The position numbers and the translations under genes are program-made. From NCBI GenBank assembly GCA_021396245.1, contig WNYE01000078.1, forward strand, positions 62,001 through 126,000: DNA of 64,000 bases, in the 5' to 3' direction. Each line of letters opens with the position of its first letter. The first letter of the stretch is position 1. Origin of the DNA: Sporothrix humicola (Eukaryota > Ascomycota > Sordariomycetes > Ophiostomatales > Ophiostomataceae). Shown one piece after another: positions 23,237 through 34,256 of this stretch. The notes beneath the pieces were generated by a model. That model saw nothing but the letters and a program-made list of their open reading frames with translations. It made no database searches and was not told the DNA's origin.

Positions 23237-24187
23237 CTAAATGCCCTTGGCATACGTCGAGCCACCGACCTGGCGGTCAAACTCGACACGCTCGTCCATG
23301 CCCATGGCCTGGAACAGCACCTTGGGGCCCTGGTACTTGCGCGACTCGGGGATGCGCTGCAGGCCCGTCTCCTTCATGTACTTGAGCTGCGCCTGGGCCG
23401 CCTCCATGACAACGCTGAGGACGGCCGACGGGTAGATGATGATGCGGAAGCCGAGCGCCTGTGCCTCCTGGACGCTGATTTCGGGGGTCACGCCGCCCGA
23501 GACCATGTTGAGCAGCACGGGCATGCCCGTGTCCTTGAGGTCGCGGCAGACGCTCTCGAGCTGCTCTTTCGTCGTGATGCCTTCGAGGAACGCAACCTCG
23601 GCGCCGGCAGCCTGTGCCCGCCGCAGCCGGTCAATGGCCGCCTCGTAGCCCAGCTTCTGCAGGCTGTCGGTGCGGGCGATAATGATAATGTCCTGGCCGG
23701 TCTGGGCGCGCAGGGCATCGCGCGTGGCCGCGGCGGCTCTTAGGCGGCGGAAATAAACGTCCTCCTCGACGAGCTCTTTGCTGCCCAAGTGGCCGCAGCG
23801 CTTGTTGAGCGGCTGGTCCTCGAGGTGCATGGCGGCCACGCCCGCCTGCATGTACGCCCGCACCGTGCGCGACACCGACAGCGACTCGCCAAAGCCCGTG
23901 TCGGCGTCGGCAATCAGCGGGATCGTCGGGTCCAGGCCGGCAATCATGCCCGCGTTGGTCGCCATGTCCGTCATGTTGGTGATGCCCAGGTCGGGCATGC
24001 CGAGCACAGAGGCGGCCGTGCCAGCGCCCGTCATGTACAGGCACTTGAAGCCTTCGTTGAGCGCAAGACGCGCCGAGATGCCGTCGTACACGCCGACAGC
24101 TGTGACAATCTCGCCGGGCTGCGCGAGCATCAGGCGCAGACGCGCGCACGCCGACATGGCGCCCGAAGAGTTGTTTGTAGAGCCCAT
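23237..24187 (-). CDS. Isocitrate lyase/PEP mutase family enzyme
   Basis: The protein is 316 residues from one exon, with no organelle-targeting sequence after the ATG at 24187. Family hallmarks are present: metal-binding DADTGFG (94-100), the mobile catalytic loop KRCGH (129-133, Cys131) and the IARTDSL strand (170-176). The TIM-barrel length fits the short members of the superfamily (oxaloacetate acetylhydrolase, carboxyphosphonoenolpyruvate mutase-like and 2-methylisocitrate-lyase-like proteins) and not the about 540-residue glyoxylate-cycle isocitrate lyase. The reaction is probably C-C bond cleavage of a 2-hydroxy or 2-keto diacid. I cannot tell oxaloacetate hydrolysis (oxalate production) from methylisocitrate cleavage by eye. 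It shares a divergent 1 kb promoter region with a quinate/sugar-type permease, which suggests a link with carbon catabolism. Confidence 0.88.
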   Translation of the reverse strand: MGSTNNSSGAMSACARLRLMLAQPGEIVTAVGVYDGISARLALNEGFKCLYMTGAGTAASVLGMPDLGITNMTDMATNAGMIAGLDPTIPLIADADTGFGESLSVSRTVRAYMQAGVAAMHLEDQPLNKRCGHLGSKELVEEDVYFRRLRAAAATRDALRAQTGQDIIIIARTDSLQKLGYEAAIDRLRRAQAAGAEVAFLEGITTKEQLESVCRDLKDTGMPVLLNMVSGGVTPEISVQEAQALGFRIIIYPSAVLSVVMEAAQAQLKYMKETGLQRIPESRKYQGPKVLFQAMGMDERVEFDRQVGGSTYAKGI

Positions 24188-25218
24188 TGTGTGTGTGATG
24201 GTATGGAGAGGATGGTTGTTGAGTAAATGTTTGAGGTCGATGCAAGGTCGAGTGAGTGTAAGATAAATGTAGATCAAACGGACAAGCTGACAAGTCGACA
24301 AAATACAACGTCTTGCTGATGGAAGGGATAAGAACAGACTAATGACGCCACGACGTAACTCGACGCGACAAACAAAGAGCCAAGAGTTTGTGTTATATAC
24401 AAAGCGTGTTGGTGCTGTTCAAAGCCTGGATACTCATGTTCCTCGTATTTCTCCGCTGTCGGAGTGTTTTGTCTTCATTCTGGGAGGAATACGGCCCCGA
24501 GTCGGCACTTCTTGCGCATCATCACATCTCCTGATGTTTGGTCGCATTTGACGACATGCATCGGGTTTCCGACGGCTTCCCGGCGACTTGGACCCACTCT
24601 GCTGTCAAACCCCAGACTACGGCCGTTTTTGCCTCCGCCTCTCATCGTTTCTCCTCATTTCCCTTGACTCGCGTCCGCTGACAGCCGACACTAGCGGCAT
24701 CTCTTCTGCTCTTTTTGCATTACTCGCATTCTTTTCCTTTGTAATCTGGGGAAGGCCTCGAGTCCTGCCAATCCTGCCAATCCTGCCAATCTTCACCTTT
24801 TCCTCCCATGGAAGCGTGGTTCCGCCGTGTCGTTTCTGTCGCCCAGCATGGAATTCTCCCTTTTCCAGTTGTTTTCCTCGTCTTTCCCATCATTTGACTT
24901 GCAGTCTGCACTGCATACCCCATGGGGACCCCATGTCTATCCTTTCTTTTCGAGTCGGACACCCTCAATATAAGTAGACGACGCCCTCGCAAAAGATCGT
25001 CGCATTTGTTTTGAATTTATATTTTGTCATCAGGTTGCACTGTCCTGTCTCCTGTCGTGTCCCATCCCGCTCCTTTATTTTGCTTTCTTTTTCTCCTGTC
25101 CCGTCTCACACGTTTCATTCTCTGGTCAGCGTCAGCATCAACCTCACGTCCACTTCACCTCGACACTGCATTGACTCTAGGGTCTGGTCTTCGTCTCATC
25201 TCATCTCAATCTCACACC
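24188..25218. promoter_or_regulatory. Divergent promoter region with tandem CCAAT boxes
   Basis: About 1 kb between the ICL-family gene (minus) and the permease gene (plus). It contains TATATAA-like DNA for the minus gene near 24391-24400 (about 205 bp before its ATG). For the plus gene there is TATAAG at 24969-24974 (about 245 bp before its ATG). A triple 9-bp repeat bearing CCAAT boxes lies at 24763-24790. The bidirectional arrangement is seen directly; co-regulation is inference. Confidence 0.55.
24763..24790 (+). repeat. Three perfect 9-bp units carrying CCAAT
   Basis: tcctgccaa is repeated three times without a mismatch and followed by t, giving three CCAAT pentamers spaced exactly 9 bp. 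It lies about 430 bp upstream of the permease ATG and 580 bp upstream of the ICL-family ATG. CCAAT is the HAP-complex site. Confidence 0.9.
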
Positions 25219-26947
25219 ATGAAGTACCTGACCAACCCGTTTGCCGTGCCCGAGACCACGGGTCTGCCAAAGGAAATCTTTGGATGGCGGCCCTATGTCT
25301 TAACCTTTTCGGCCTCATGGGTGAGTATAGACGTCTTCACTTGGTTGAAAGTATTTCTGTTAACCATCTCGGCTTCAGGCCGCCGCGTGTTATGGATATG
25401 ACGGCGGCTTCATCGGCGGCACACTTGCCCTGCCGTCGTTCCAGCATGCCTTTGGCCTCGACACCGCCTCTTCGGCCGATGCCCTTGCCGGCCTCAAGTC
25501 CAACATTGTCACCACCTTCCAGGCCGGCGCCTTCTTTGGTGCCATCATCGGCTACTTTGCCGGCGCCTTTCTGGGCATTGGCCGTCGTCCGGCGCTCATG
25601 GCTTCGATGACGACCATGGTCATTGGTAACATCCTGGAGCTGTTCCCGCATGTGGGCATGCTCTACACGGGCCGTGCCTTGACTGGCCTCGCTGTCGGCA
25701 GTGCCATGCTGGTCCTGCCCATCTATATCGCCGAGTTCTCGCCCAACGCCATCCGCGGCCGCCTCGTCGCCATTTTTGAAATCATGGTCCAGATCTTCCT
25801 GTCCATTGGCTTCTGGGTCAACTACGGCGTCGTGCGGCACTTGCCCGGCGCCAACAGCAGTGCGCAGTGGCGCATACCCTTTGCGCTGCAGTTTATCCCG
25901 TCTGTGCTGTGCCTCATCAGCCTGCCCTTTATGATCGAGTCGCCGCGCTGGCTGCTGACAAAGGGCCGCGCTGAGGATGCGCGCAAGGCACTCGCCTGGG
26001 TCCGGAACCTGCCTGCCGACCACCCCTTTGTCGAGAGCGAGCTGGCCGAGGTTCAGGCCAGTCTGTCGATTGAACTCGAACTCGACGGCACTCCCACCAA
26101 CGGCCGTCCCGTCGGCGTTTTGCGAGAACACCGCCAGCTCTTCCGCGAGCTCTGTGCGCCCGGCATCCGCAACCGTGTTTTGTTATCGATCGCCCTCATG
26201 ATGCTACAGCAGCTCACAGGAATCAACGCCGTCAACTATTTCAGCCCCATCATCTTCCAGGAACTGGGGTACTCGACGACCGAAGTGTCGCTGCTGGCCA
26301 CGGGCGTCTATGGCATCGTCAAGATGGTCAGCAGCATTCTGTTCACCTTCTTTATCGTCGACCGCGTCGGCCGTCGTGTGCCCATGCTCGTCGGCGCCGC
26401 CGTCATGGCCGTCTGCATGTTCTATGTCGGCGCCTTCACCAAAATCGTCGGCAACAATCCGGCCACTGCCCAGGTCGGCGGCGGCAACCCCGGCGGCCAG
26501 GCCGCGCTGGCCATGATCTATATTTACATCATCGCCAACAGCGCCAGCTGGACGTCCATCCCCTGGATCTTTGCCGCCGAGGTCTTCCCCACGCGCATCC
26601 GCAGCTTTGCCATGATGTTTCCGACCAGCACACAGTACCTCGGCCAGTTTGTCGTCGTCTATAGCCTGCCCTACATGGTCAACAGCATCCAGTACGGCAC
26701 CTACCTGTTCTATGCCGCCTGGATCGTGGTCGGCTTTGTGTTCACCTACTTCTTGGTCCCCGAGACAAAGGGTGTCACCCTCGAGGACATGGACTTGCTG
26801 TTTGATGCAGGTGCACCTATATGGGCGAGAGCTGCTCGGAAGCGCTTTGAGACGGCACACGCAGCCGGCGTCACGGCTGTCGCGGTTCACGCCCTGGAGT
26901 CGGGTGGGAAGGAGGGTGTCGAGCAGGTCGAACGTGTTGATGTGTAG
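25219..26947 (+). CDS. MFS sugar/quinate-type permease
   Basis: Two exons: 25219-25320 (34 codons) and 25379-26947. The intron at 25321-25378 has GTGAGT and ends TTCAG. The joined protein is 556 residues. It belongs to the sugar porter family of the major facilitator superfamily, with 12 predicted helices. Visible motifs are YGYDGGFIGG in helix 1, IESPRWL after helix 6 (about residue 220), QQLTGINAVNYFSP in helix 7 and PETKG near 495 after helix 12. The sequence style is that of fungal quinate permeases (QutD/Qa-y type), but glucose or other sugars remain possible. It should be a plasma-membrane proton symporter. The start was chosen because exon 1 supplies the N-terminal tail and helix-1 entry that the downstream open frame lacks. 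The divergent neighbour is an ICL-family enzyme. Confidence 0.9.
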
Positions 26948-28430
26948 GCTGTGTTTACCGTGTGCCGTTGATCGGATCACTCTTTGATTGATTTTCTTTG
27001 TTTGATTTCCTTTTATTTTTTCTTGCTTGTTCCTGTAATAATATCAGATTAGATCTTGTGGCATAAACAGCAAGAAGACAAAACGGGTAATTCCGCGTAC
27101 ACACCTTGTCATACCATGTCGATACCAAGGAGTATAATATTCCATAATATCCGTTCTTTACAGCTACTTCGTATTTCCTTCCTTTGTCTTCTGACCACTT
27201 GACCAGGATCCAGGCCCAAGACTCCAAGACACGCGAACAGGCGAGCAGGCGAGAAGATAGAAAACAAAAAGACAAGAAGCTAAGAAGTGAGCAGCATGCA
27301 GGTTTCCGGCGTTTGTTGGCTCTGTCCACAGCTTTGTCTTGGCTATCAATCAGCCTATCAATAGAGTTTCTTTTCTTGCCCTCTGTTCCTCTTTCCTCCA
27401 ATGCGGAGGGGCAAAGCGACACCCAAAGATAATCTCGCTCACTCCTGCACCATGTCCAAGTCCCATGTTCCCTTGTCATTCCATCACCCTGGCCCGATGC
27501 AGCGTTATTCGTGTGGGACTTTCAAAGAGCCTTCCCATCCCCTTGCATCTCATGCACATGTCCTTTGCATATCCTCCCATCCTGAAAAGTTCTGTGCACA
27601 TCTTATTGTCGTGGTTTTGACATTTTTTACATCTTTTTGCATGTGTCATGTGGGGGTCATCCTCTCGCCACGCCTTGCCATTGTCTTGGTTTTCCCTTTT
27701 GAGTTCTGTTTTCGTTGGCTCCAAGCGCTTTTTGTCTCTTTTTTGTTTGGATCCTCTTGCCTGGCAAGGTTGTTGTGGTCCATGGTCTTCCCACTAGAGT
27801 TGCATTGATTTGATTTATTGGTTTTCTTGGTATTTGTCGCGTGGAGGACGTGTGATTTCGTTTTTATTCATTGAATGTTTTTATACAAAAAAGCAAATTC
27901 AAAGAAACCAGAAACTACGATATTTATTTTATTTTTATTTACTTGATTCTCGCCCCCATACTATTTGCTCCTTCCAAATACCATTGTTGAAAAAGGCACT
28001 TCTGCCACGCACTGTCCATATTATGATCTTATGCCGGCCGTATTTTCGACAGTTCCTCCGAATCAACGGAGCACTCTAAACAAGACTCGGCCGTGCCCAC
28101 TATTTTGCACTCTTCCACCATTCCACCAATTCTAGAACACAAGGCTCGGGCGGGCAAGGCTCACCGAGTGGCTCACTTGATCTTCGTGCCCTGTTCGACG
28201 CGTGTTCCTTGCGTGTTCCAGATGATGCATCTTAGAGGTGTAAATACGCAGTGACACGGAGTAGCTCCTTCTTCACTTGCATGTCTACTTCTGAGTCTGT
28301 TGTTTTTCTTTTTCTTTTTCTCGTGGCGTTGTCTTCAGTTCTCAAAAGGGCAAGTCCACAAGGCGAGTGTCCACACACCCATAACCGATAGTGCACATGC
28401 CCACTTGCGGCTCTTTGGAATCAACTTCAT

Positions 28431-28480
28431 AAAATCGTCCAGAATCGTCCAGAATCGCCCAAACCGCCCAAAACCGCGCC
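28431..28480. repeat. Five 10-bp tandem units (aaaatcgtcc type)
   Basis: Successive decamers aaaatcgtcc, agaatcgtcc, agaatcgccc, then the more diverged aaaccgccca and aaaccgcgcc. The register is exact over 50 bp. Confidence 0.8.
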
Positions 28481-30300
28481 CTACACTACTCCCACAGCCG
28501 CATTTTTGCTCTTGCTGTTGAAGGGCCTTCATCAAGACTGCGTGGAAAAGCAAACTTTACTTTTCAGAAAAAAGAAAACAACCGCAAGCCTTCCCTTGTT
28601 CGGCCTCGCCCGCCCAGTCCCTCTAAGATGCAATGGGCATAACTCGGCGTCGACTCACAAGCGCGGCGAACAAAACCGCACGAGAAGATTTTAAAGAAAT
28701 AAAAGTGCCGAGAAAGGGGGGCCATTCTGCGAAGGATTTCGTAGCATTTCGTAGCGTACTAACCCCCAAATACCAAGTGCGAGTGCAAGGGCATGTAAAC
28801 GAAATCAAAGTTCAACCGCACGATGGGTGGATGAAGGAAGGAAGGAAGGAAAAGGTTTGTCGGACCACGCAAACCCACGCAAAAACCACGGACATCTACG
28901 GAGTACTTTGGTCAACCTTCGTCAACATCCTGGGCTCACCTCGACGTTCACTGCAACTGGCTGCAACTGACCACCCACTGGCCACTGACAACGACATCCA
29001 CACCACCTGTCCACAAGCGCAAACACTAGGGCCCGCTTGGCATTGTGACCCTGATTGCCGGCACCGGAGACCTTTCTTTTTTGGTGCCTTTTTTTCTTTT
29101 TATTGTTCAACCGTTTTGATTCTTCCTTTTTTTCTTTGCCCCTTCTGGCCTTGCCGCAAGCCCGTTCCTTACAGATCAAAGGAGCCGGGTGCAAAAAGAG
29201 GAGCAAAAGAGGCGCTTTTGAAGGAATGGGCGGTTGCATGTGTTTGCAAGGCGCCTCTGGTTCTTTTTGGGGCGGGCCCATTTCTCTTCTCACGGGCGGG
29301 ACTTGACCTAAAATGGTACCGCGGACCCGGATAAGATTGATAAGAATAGGGCAACCAGGTACTATGTACTTGTACCGCATGACACATGTATGTGCACTGG
29401 AAAACGGGAATGGAAGAAAAGGCGATGGCCTACACAGTAGACGTAAAATAAAAGTAAACCGATTGAATAGTTCTTGTGTTATGCTCCAATCGAATCCACA
29501 GCATCAACGGCAATTGCTTTTCCTACCCGAACCGACATTTATTGATTTACCGAAATGCGGACACCAAGACTTGGCTTTCTGTGCTTGACTTTCCGTTGAT
29601 AGATGAGGTTTGCGAAAGATATCGTGACCAAAGAAAAAAAGAAACAAAAGCGACAAGACAGGAAGAAAGGTGACGGACGAAAAGGGACGAAAACCGAAAC
29701 ATGAACCAGAAAACAAAAGCCTGGGCATGAAAATTTTTTATCAGATGGAGTAAAGTTATCAGATTACTCCACTGGGGGCCAAAGGGCACCCAAACCACAC
29801 CAACAGCTCACCAACAAGAGGAGCCAAGGGGAGCCAAAAGGGAGCCAAAGGAACCGCAATCCAACGACAATCCAATGAGGGGCCGTGTTCATAAGGAGGC
29901 CACTCTTTGCCCACGGCAAAAATTACACAGAAATCAGCGCTACAGAGAGCCAGACAGGGGGCGCTGGATGGGAAGGAAACAAAATACAAGAGAGAAATAA
30001 AGAAAAGAACAAAAAGAACAGAAAAGGGTCGGATCGGCAGCCCTTGGGTAGTATTCTGGCGCCAAGAACCTGGTCGAGCCAGCCCAGTGAGAGGCCACAA
30101 CGGACCACTTGCAACCACAAGAACAACAGGAACCACCAAACGGCCACCCAGAATCACAAAACAGCAGTCCACATCGTCCACCGCGTCCACTTTTTCGACG
30201 TGCTATCCCACGCCATCTCCGGTTTTTGCGGGCATTCACGAAAAGAAGAGGGAAAAGAGGGTGGGAGAAGCATGGGGGTCGACCCGGGAGTGATTTTAGG

Positions 30301-30350
30301 TGCGTCTTGGTGCATTCTGGCGTATTTTGGTTCGTTTTGGTTCGTTTTGG
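30301..30350. repeat. Five 10-bp tandem units (ttcgttttgg type)
   Basis: Five consecutive decamers end in TTGG or CTGG: tgcgtcttgg, tgcattctgg, cgtattttgg, then ttcgttttgg twice. The reverse complement has the same CCAAAA core as the arrays at 17921 and 31312. Confidence 0.85.
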
Positions 30351-31311
30351 TGGGAGAAGTGAGAGAAAAAGGGGAAGAAAATCCGTGCAAATCGAGGGGG
30401 AAAATGGGAAAACGTCAAATAAAGGTAAAAAGATCTGAAAAACCCCATATGCTATCTAGATCCTATCGCCATGTGACTATCGGGACCCCAAGATTTCGAG
30501 ATTTCGTGGTATTTTTTCCAGAGGGTCCCCTCCAAACCTTCAAAACTCTTAAAAAGCCTCGAACGAAGCCGCCACGAGACCCGCCACGATGGAGAAAGTT
30601 TGATCGGTTGTCGTTTGACAACGAGTGAGAATCGAGAAAACGACGACAAGTTGACGAAAAAGACAACGTGGAAAATTGCGAGGAAAAAAACGTGACACAT
30701 GGGAACATTGCCAAAATGGAGAAACTCTGTCGAGACCATCATAAACCAGGACACAAACAATCCAAAATCAGACGCCGATGAGCGTCCACGCGAGGCAGGC
30801 CCTAATTCCTCCGACGTCGTCTTTTGATGTCCGGCGCCTGCGTGTCACGATCACGTTCTGGTGATACATTCTAGTTTTGTTTAATTTTTATTCAGATTAT
30901 CGTACTTTTTTCTTGTAGTGTTCGTCTCCCACGTTGCTGGCCTGTCTCGACTGGAGCTTTGTCCACATTTGGCGCGTGGCCCGCTGCTTGGCCGACTGTG
31001 GCCGCGTTGTAAACATGTCGATCCAAGACTTTGAGTTTTTTTACTTTTTCTTTATTGTTGTCTCTTTCCATCGAGTCTTGTCTGGACTCGGTCCAGCCTG
31101 GTCCAGCCCGGCCTGTCACCACGGTCCTTGTCCAATCCTGTAGCCGTCCATTGAATCTCGCTTGCCCTGTCGCATGCAACTTGTAGTCTTGTCCTTGTCG
31201 TCTTGTGTCGTGTTGTCTTCGTCTTTGTCACTTGTCCCATGCTTTTCTTGGCTGCCACAAGCTATTGGGGCAGGATAACTAACATAAACTACCAGGATGA
31301 CATTGGCCACT

Positions 31312-31341
31312 CCGAAATCGTCCAAAATCACCCAAAATCAT
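31312..31341. repeat. Three 10-bp tandem units (ccaaaatcac type)
   Basis: Decamers ccgaaatcgt, ccaaaatcac and ccaaaatcat in perfect register, closely related to the array at 28431-28480 about 2.9 kb away. Confidence 0.8.
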
Positions 31342-31745
31342 CTGCCGCATTTTCCCACTGTTTTATCAATCTTTCCATCTTAGCATCTTTTCGCCACTGA
31401 TTCTTTTGATCTCTGATAACCCGCTCACGCCCACAACAGCCGACCATCAGACAGGGGTTTACCCGTGGAAAGAACCACTCTTTTTGCAAGTGCATTTTTG
31501 CATTTTCCTACTCTCCCACCCTTTTTCAATGTACCCTCGTAGCCGTGGGCCTGATGGGGCCCGTCAATACTCGTACCCACGAAGTACTATCCAGAATCGA
31601 TAATGAGTACGGAGCACTTACAAGAGAGACCCACAATACTTTGAAGCTTTTCGTCCATAGCAGTTTTCTTGACTTTTTTTTTCGGGGACGTCAGTCTCTG
31701 TGTCTCGACGCCTTGGCAAGGGTACTCCCAGAAAACGAGAAGGGC

Positions 31746-31758
31746 GATAAGTATATAA
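31746..31758 (+). promoter_or_regulatory. GATAA and TATA-like box of siderophore transporter gene
   Basis: GATAAGTATATAA lies about 220 bp upstream of the transporter ATG. TATATAA is a reasonable TATA box. The adjoining GATAA is the core of SreA-type iron-repressor sites; another GATAA is at 31599-31603. Functional assignment is inference. Confidence 0.4.
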
Positions 31759-31973
31759 TCTCACCTGCGTTGCCGATCTGTTCTTGGAAAAAAAAGAAGA
31801 AGACGGACCAAGCAAGCGAAGCTCTGCCTTCAGTGACAAGGGTGTTCATAATCGACCTCTCCTCCCGTCCTTTCTTTTTGTTTTCTTACTCTTCCCACTG
31901 TCCTTACCCAACGTCCCAAACCAACATCGAATTGTCGAATTTATTGACTCCCCATCACCGACACACCGACAAA

Positions 31974-33804
31974 ATGGCCGTCAACGACATCAACGACAGC
32001 CCCGCGGTGGGCACGCCCGACGCGGAAAAGTCGATTGCGCAGGTCGACGTCGAGGCGACGCGCGACGAGAAGGCGGACGTGCAGGACGATGCCTCGTCGT
32101 TCAAGCAGGAGGGTGTGCAGCAGGTCGAGGCCATTGCGCAGGTCTGGTCCAAGCGCACCATCATCGTGATGTTCATTCTGTGAGTAGTACCGGGAGCAGA
32201 CAGCAGGCACGGTCGTGCATATTATCTGCTAATACACTGGCAGGATCTACCTTATGTACTTTGTGCTGGCGATGCAGTCCAACATCCAGGGCAGTCTGTC
32301 GCCGTACGTCACGTCGTCATTTGAGGCGCACGGCCTGCTCGCGACCGTCGGCATTGTGTCGACGATTATCGGCGGCGTCTCGAGCCTCACCATTGCCAAG
32401 ATTATCGATGTGAACGGCCGTGTCACGGGCTTCATCGTGATGCTGCTGCTGACCACGGTCGGCCAGGTCATGAAGGCGGCCTGCAAGAACGTCGAGACAT
32501 ACGCGGCGGCGCAGACGCTGTACTGGGTCGGCTACACGGGCTTGCTGTACATTCTGAATGTTGTCGTCGCCGACATGACGACGCTCAAGAACCGTCTGCT
32601 GATCTTCGGCTTCAACCAGACGCCGACGATCGCGACCGTGTTTGCCGGCTCCAAGCTGGCCGAGCTTTATTATGACAACCTCAACTACCGCTGGGCGTTT
32701 GGCTCGTGGGCGATTATCATTGTCGGCTTTTCGGCGCCGATCCTGGCCGTGTTCGTGTACCAGACGCAAAAGGCCAAGAAGATGGGCGTGTACCCGGAAA
32801 AGCGCAGCAACCGCTCGCCGTGGGAGTCGGTCAAGTACTACACGGTGCAGTTTGACCTTATGGGCCTGTTGCTGTCGACGGGCGGCTTCTCGCTGGTGCT
32901 GCTGCCGTTCTCGCTGGCCACGTCGGCGCCCAACGGCTGGAAGACGGGCTACATTATCGCCATGTTCGTGCTGGGCGGTTTCTGCTTGATCGCCTTTGCT
33001 CTCTGGGAGAAGATGTGGGCGCCGGTGCAGTACCTGCCCTGGGCCCAGCTGACGGACCGCGGCGTCCTGGGCGGCTCGCTCGTCTACGGCTTCATGTTCA
33101 CCTCGATCTTCTGCTGGGACACGTACTACGGCTCGTACCTGCAGGTCGTCAACAACCAGTCCATCACGACGTCCGGCTACATCCTTAACGCCTTCTCGCT
33201 CGGCGCCGCGTTCCTGTCGCCCTTTATCGGCGCCGCCACCAGTATCACGGGCAACTACAAGTGGGTTGGCGCCATCGGCCTGCCGCTCATGATTATCGCC
33301 ACCGGTCTGCTCATCAAGTTCCGTCAGGCCGACACGACCACCGGCCTGCTCGTTGCCGGCCAGCTCATCAACGGTTTCGGCAGCGGCTTCCTGTCCATGA
33401 CCTCGCAGATGGCCGTCATGGCGCCCGTGTCGCACCAGCAGGTCGCCGTCGTGCTCGCCATCTACGGTCTTTTTGGTTCCATTGGCGCCTCCATCGGCGA
33501 GACCATTGCCGGCGCGCTCTGGACCAACGAGCTGCCCAAGGAGATCTACAAGGCGCTGCCCGAGGGCTCCAAGAACCTGACCACCGAAATCTACGAGTCG
33601 CTCGTCACGCAGCTCAGCTACCCCGTCGGCAGCCCCATCCGCAACGCCATCATCGAGGCCTACGCGGCCGTCATGCACAAGATGGTCATTGCCGGCGCCG
33701 TCTTCATGGTCCCAACCGTCCTGAGCCTGTTCCTGTGGCGCAACATCAACCTCAAGAAGGTCGAGGAGGAGAAGGGCACCCAGTCCAAGGGCAACCTCTT
33801 CTAG
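31974..33804 (+). CDS. MFS siderophore-iron transporter
   Basis: Two exons: 31974-32179 and 32244-33804. The intron at 32180-32243 has GTGAGT, branch GCTAAT and end CAG, and interrupts a Leu codon in phase 2. The protein is 588 residues. After about 57 charged cytosolic residues the first helix begins (KRTIIVMFILIYLMYFVLAMQ). The chain fits the 14-helix siderophore-iron transporter family (Sit1/Arn/MirB), with family-like stretches such as SLSPYVTSSF, FGFNQTPTIAT, CWDTYYGSYLQVV and the loop before the last helix. It should import ferric-siderophore complexes across the plasma or vesicle membrane by proton symport; the siderophore specificity is not readable. Such genes are typically derepressed in low iron via the GATA repressor and HapX. 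A hapX gene is present 28 kb upstream. The next gene downstream is a convergent MFS exporter. Confidence 0.9.
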
Positions 33805-34256
33805 GTGTGTCGTGTGCATTTGCATGTTGTCTTACATTCGTTTATCATTCATCGTTTCATACGATATTTGCAAGATACCATTATCAAAAAGGGGTCGTCA
33901 GGAAAGTCTATTCTGTCAACTGTGGATATAATACGATGGATATAATAGAAACAGGAAATCAGAAAAGAAAAACAGAATAGCACAAAATTAATACAATGAG
34001 ACGTTCTATAATATGAAGCAGAGCAACAAGTGTGAAATGAGAAGAGAAGAAAGAAAAACAAATGACAACGCAATGATTGACGTGACGCGATAACCGATGC
34101 TGTGGGCCTTTCTAGTATAATAGGGGCCGGGGAATATAGGAAGGATTATACGCCTAACGGGTCAAGACTATGTATTAAACAGAAATGACCACGCCATGAG
34201 ATGGGATGATCAGAACTCTCGTTCCGAGGAAATTTGTTTGAATGCTCTGGCATCAC
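33805..34256. other. Convergent 3' spacer
   Basis: About 450 bp between the stops of the siderophore transporter (plus) and the DHA2 exporter (minus). A/T-rich untranslated flanks; no gene seen. Confidence 0.6.

Larger units (their letters stand above)
26948..31973. other. 5 kb spacer rich in 10-bp-period repeats
   Basis: No supported gene. It contains the 3' flank of the permease and, at its right end, the promoter of the siderophore transporter. Imperfect tandem arrays with a 10-bp period occur at 28431-28480, 28731-28760, 28861-28900, 28951-29000, 29821-29850, 30301-30350, about 31081-31240 and 31312-31341. TACGGAGTA-type motifs lie at 28255-28263, 28897-28905 and 31608-31616. A frame at 29885-30628 is Lys/Arg-rich without family features, and I do not accept it as a gene. 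Confidence 0.5.

Noticed and set aside
28633..29334. Possible 233-residue plus-strand gene
   Set aside because: Mixed basic and Phe-rich halves reflect purine then pyrimidine tracts, and it contains several decamer arrays. Nothing protein-like is recognisable.
29885..30628. Possible 247-residue plus-strand gene
   Set aside because: Lys/Arg/Glu-rich translation of purine-rich repeats (it includes the 30301-30350 array), with no motif, no clear promoter and no splice partners.
32317..33825. 502-codon minus-strand frame over the siderophore transporter
   Set aside because: Antisense codon-bias shadow, rich in Arg/Gly/Asp/Val without motifs.
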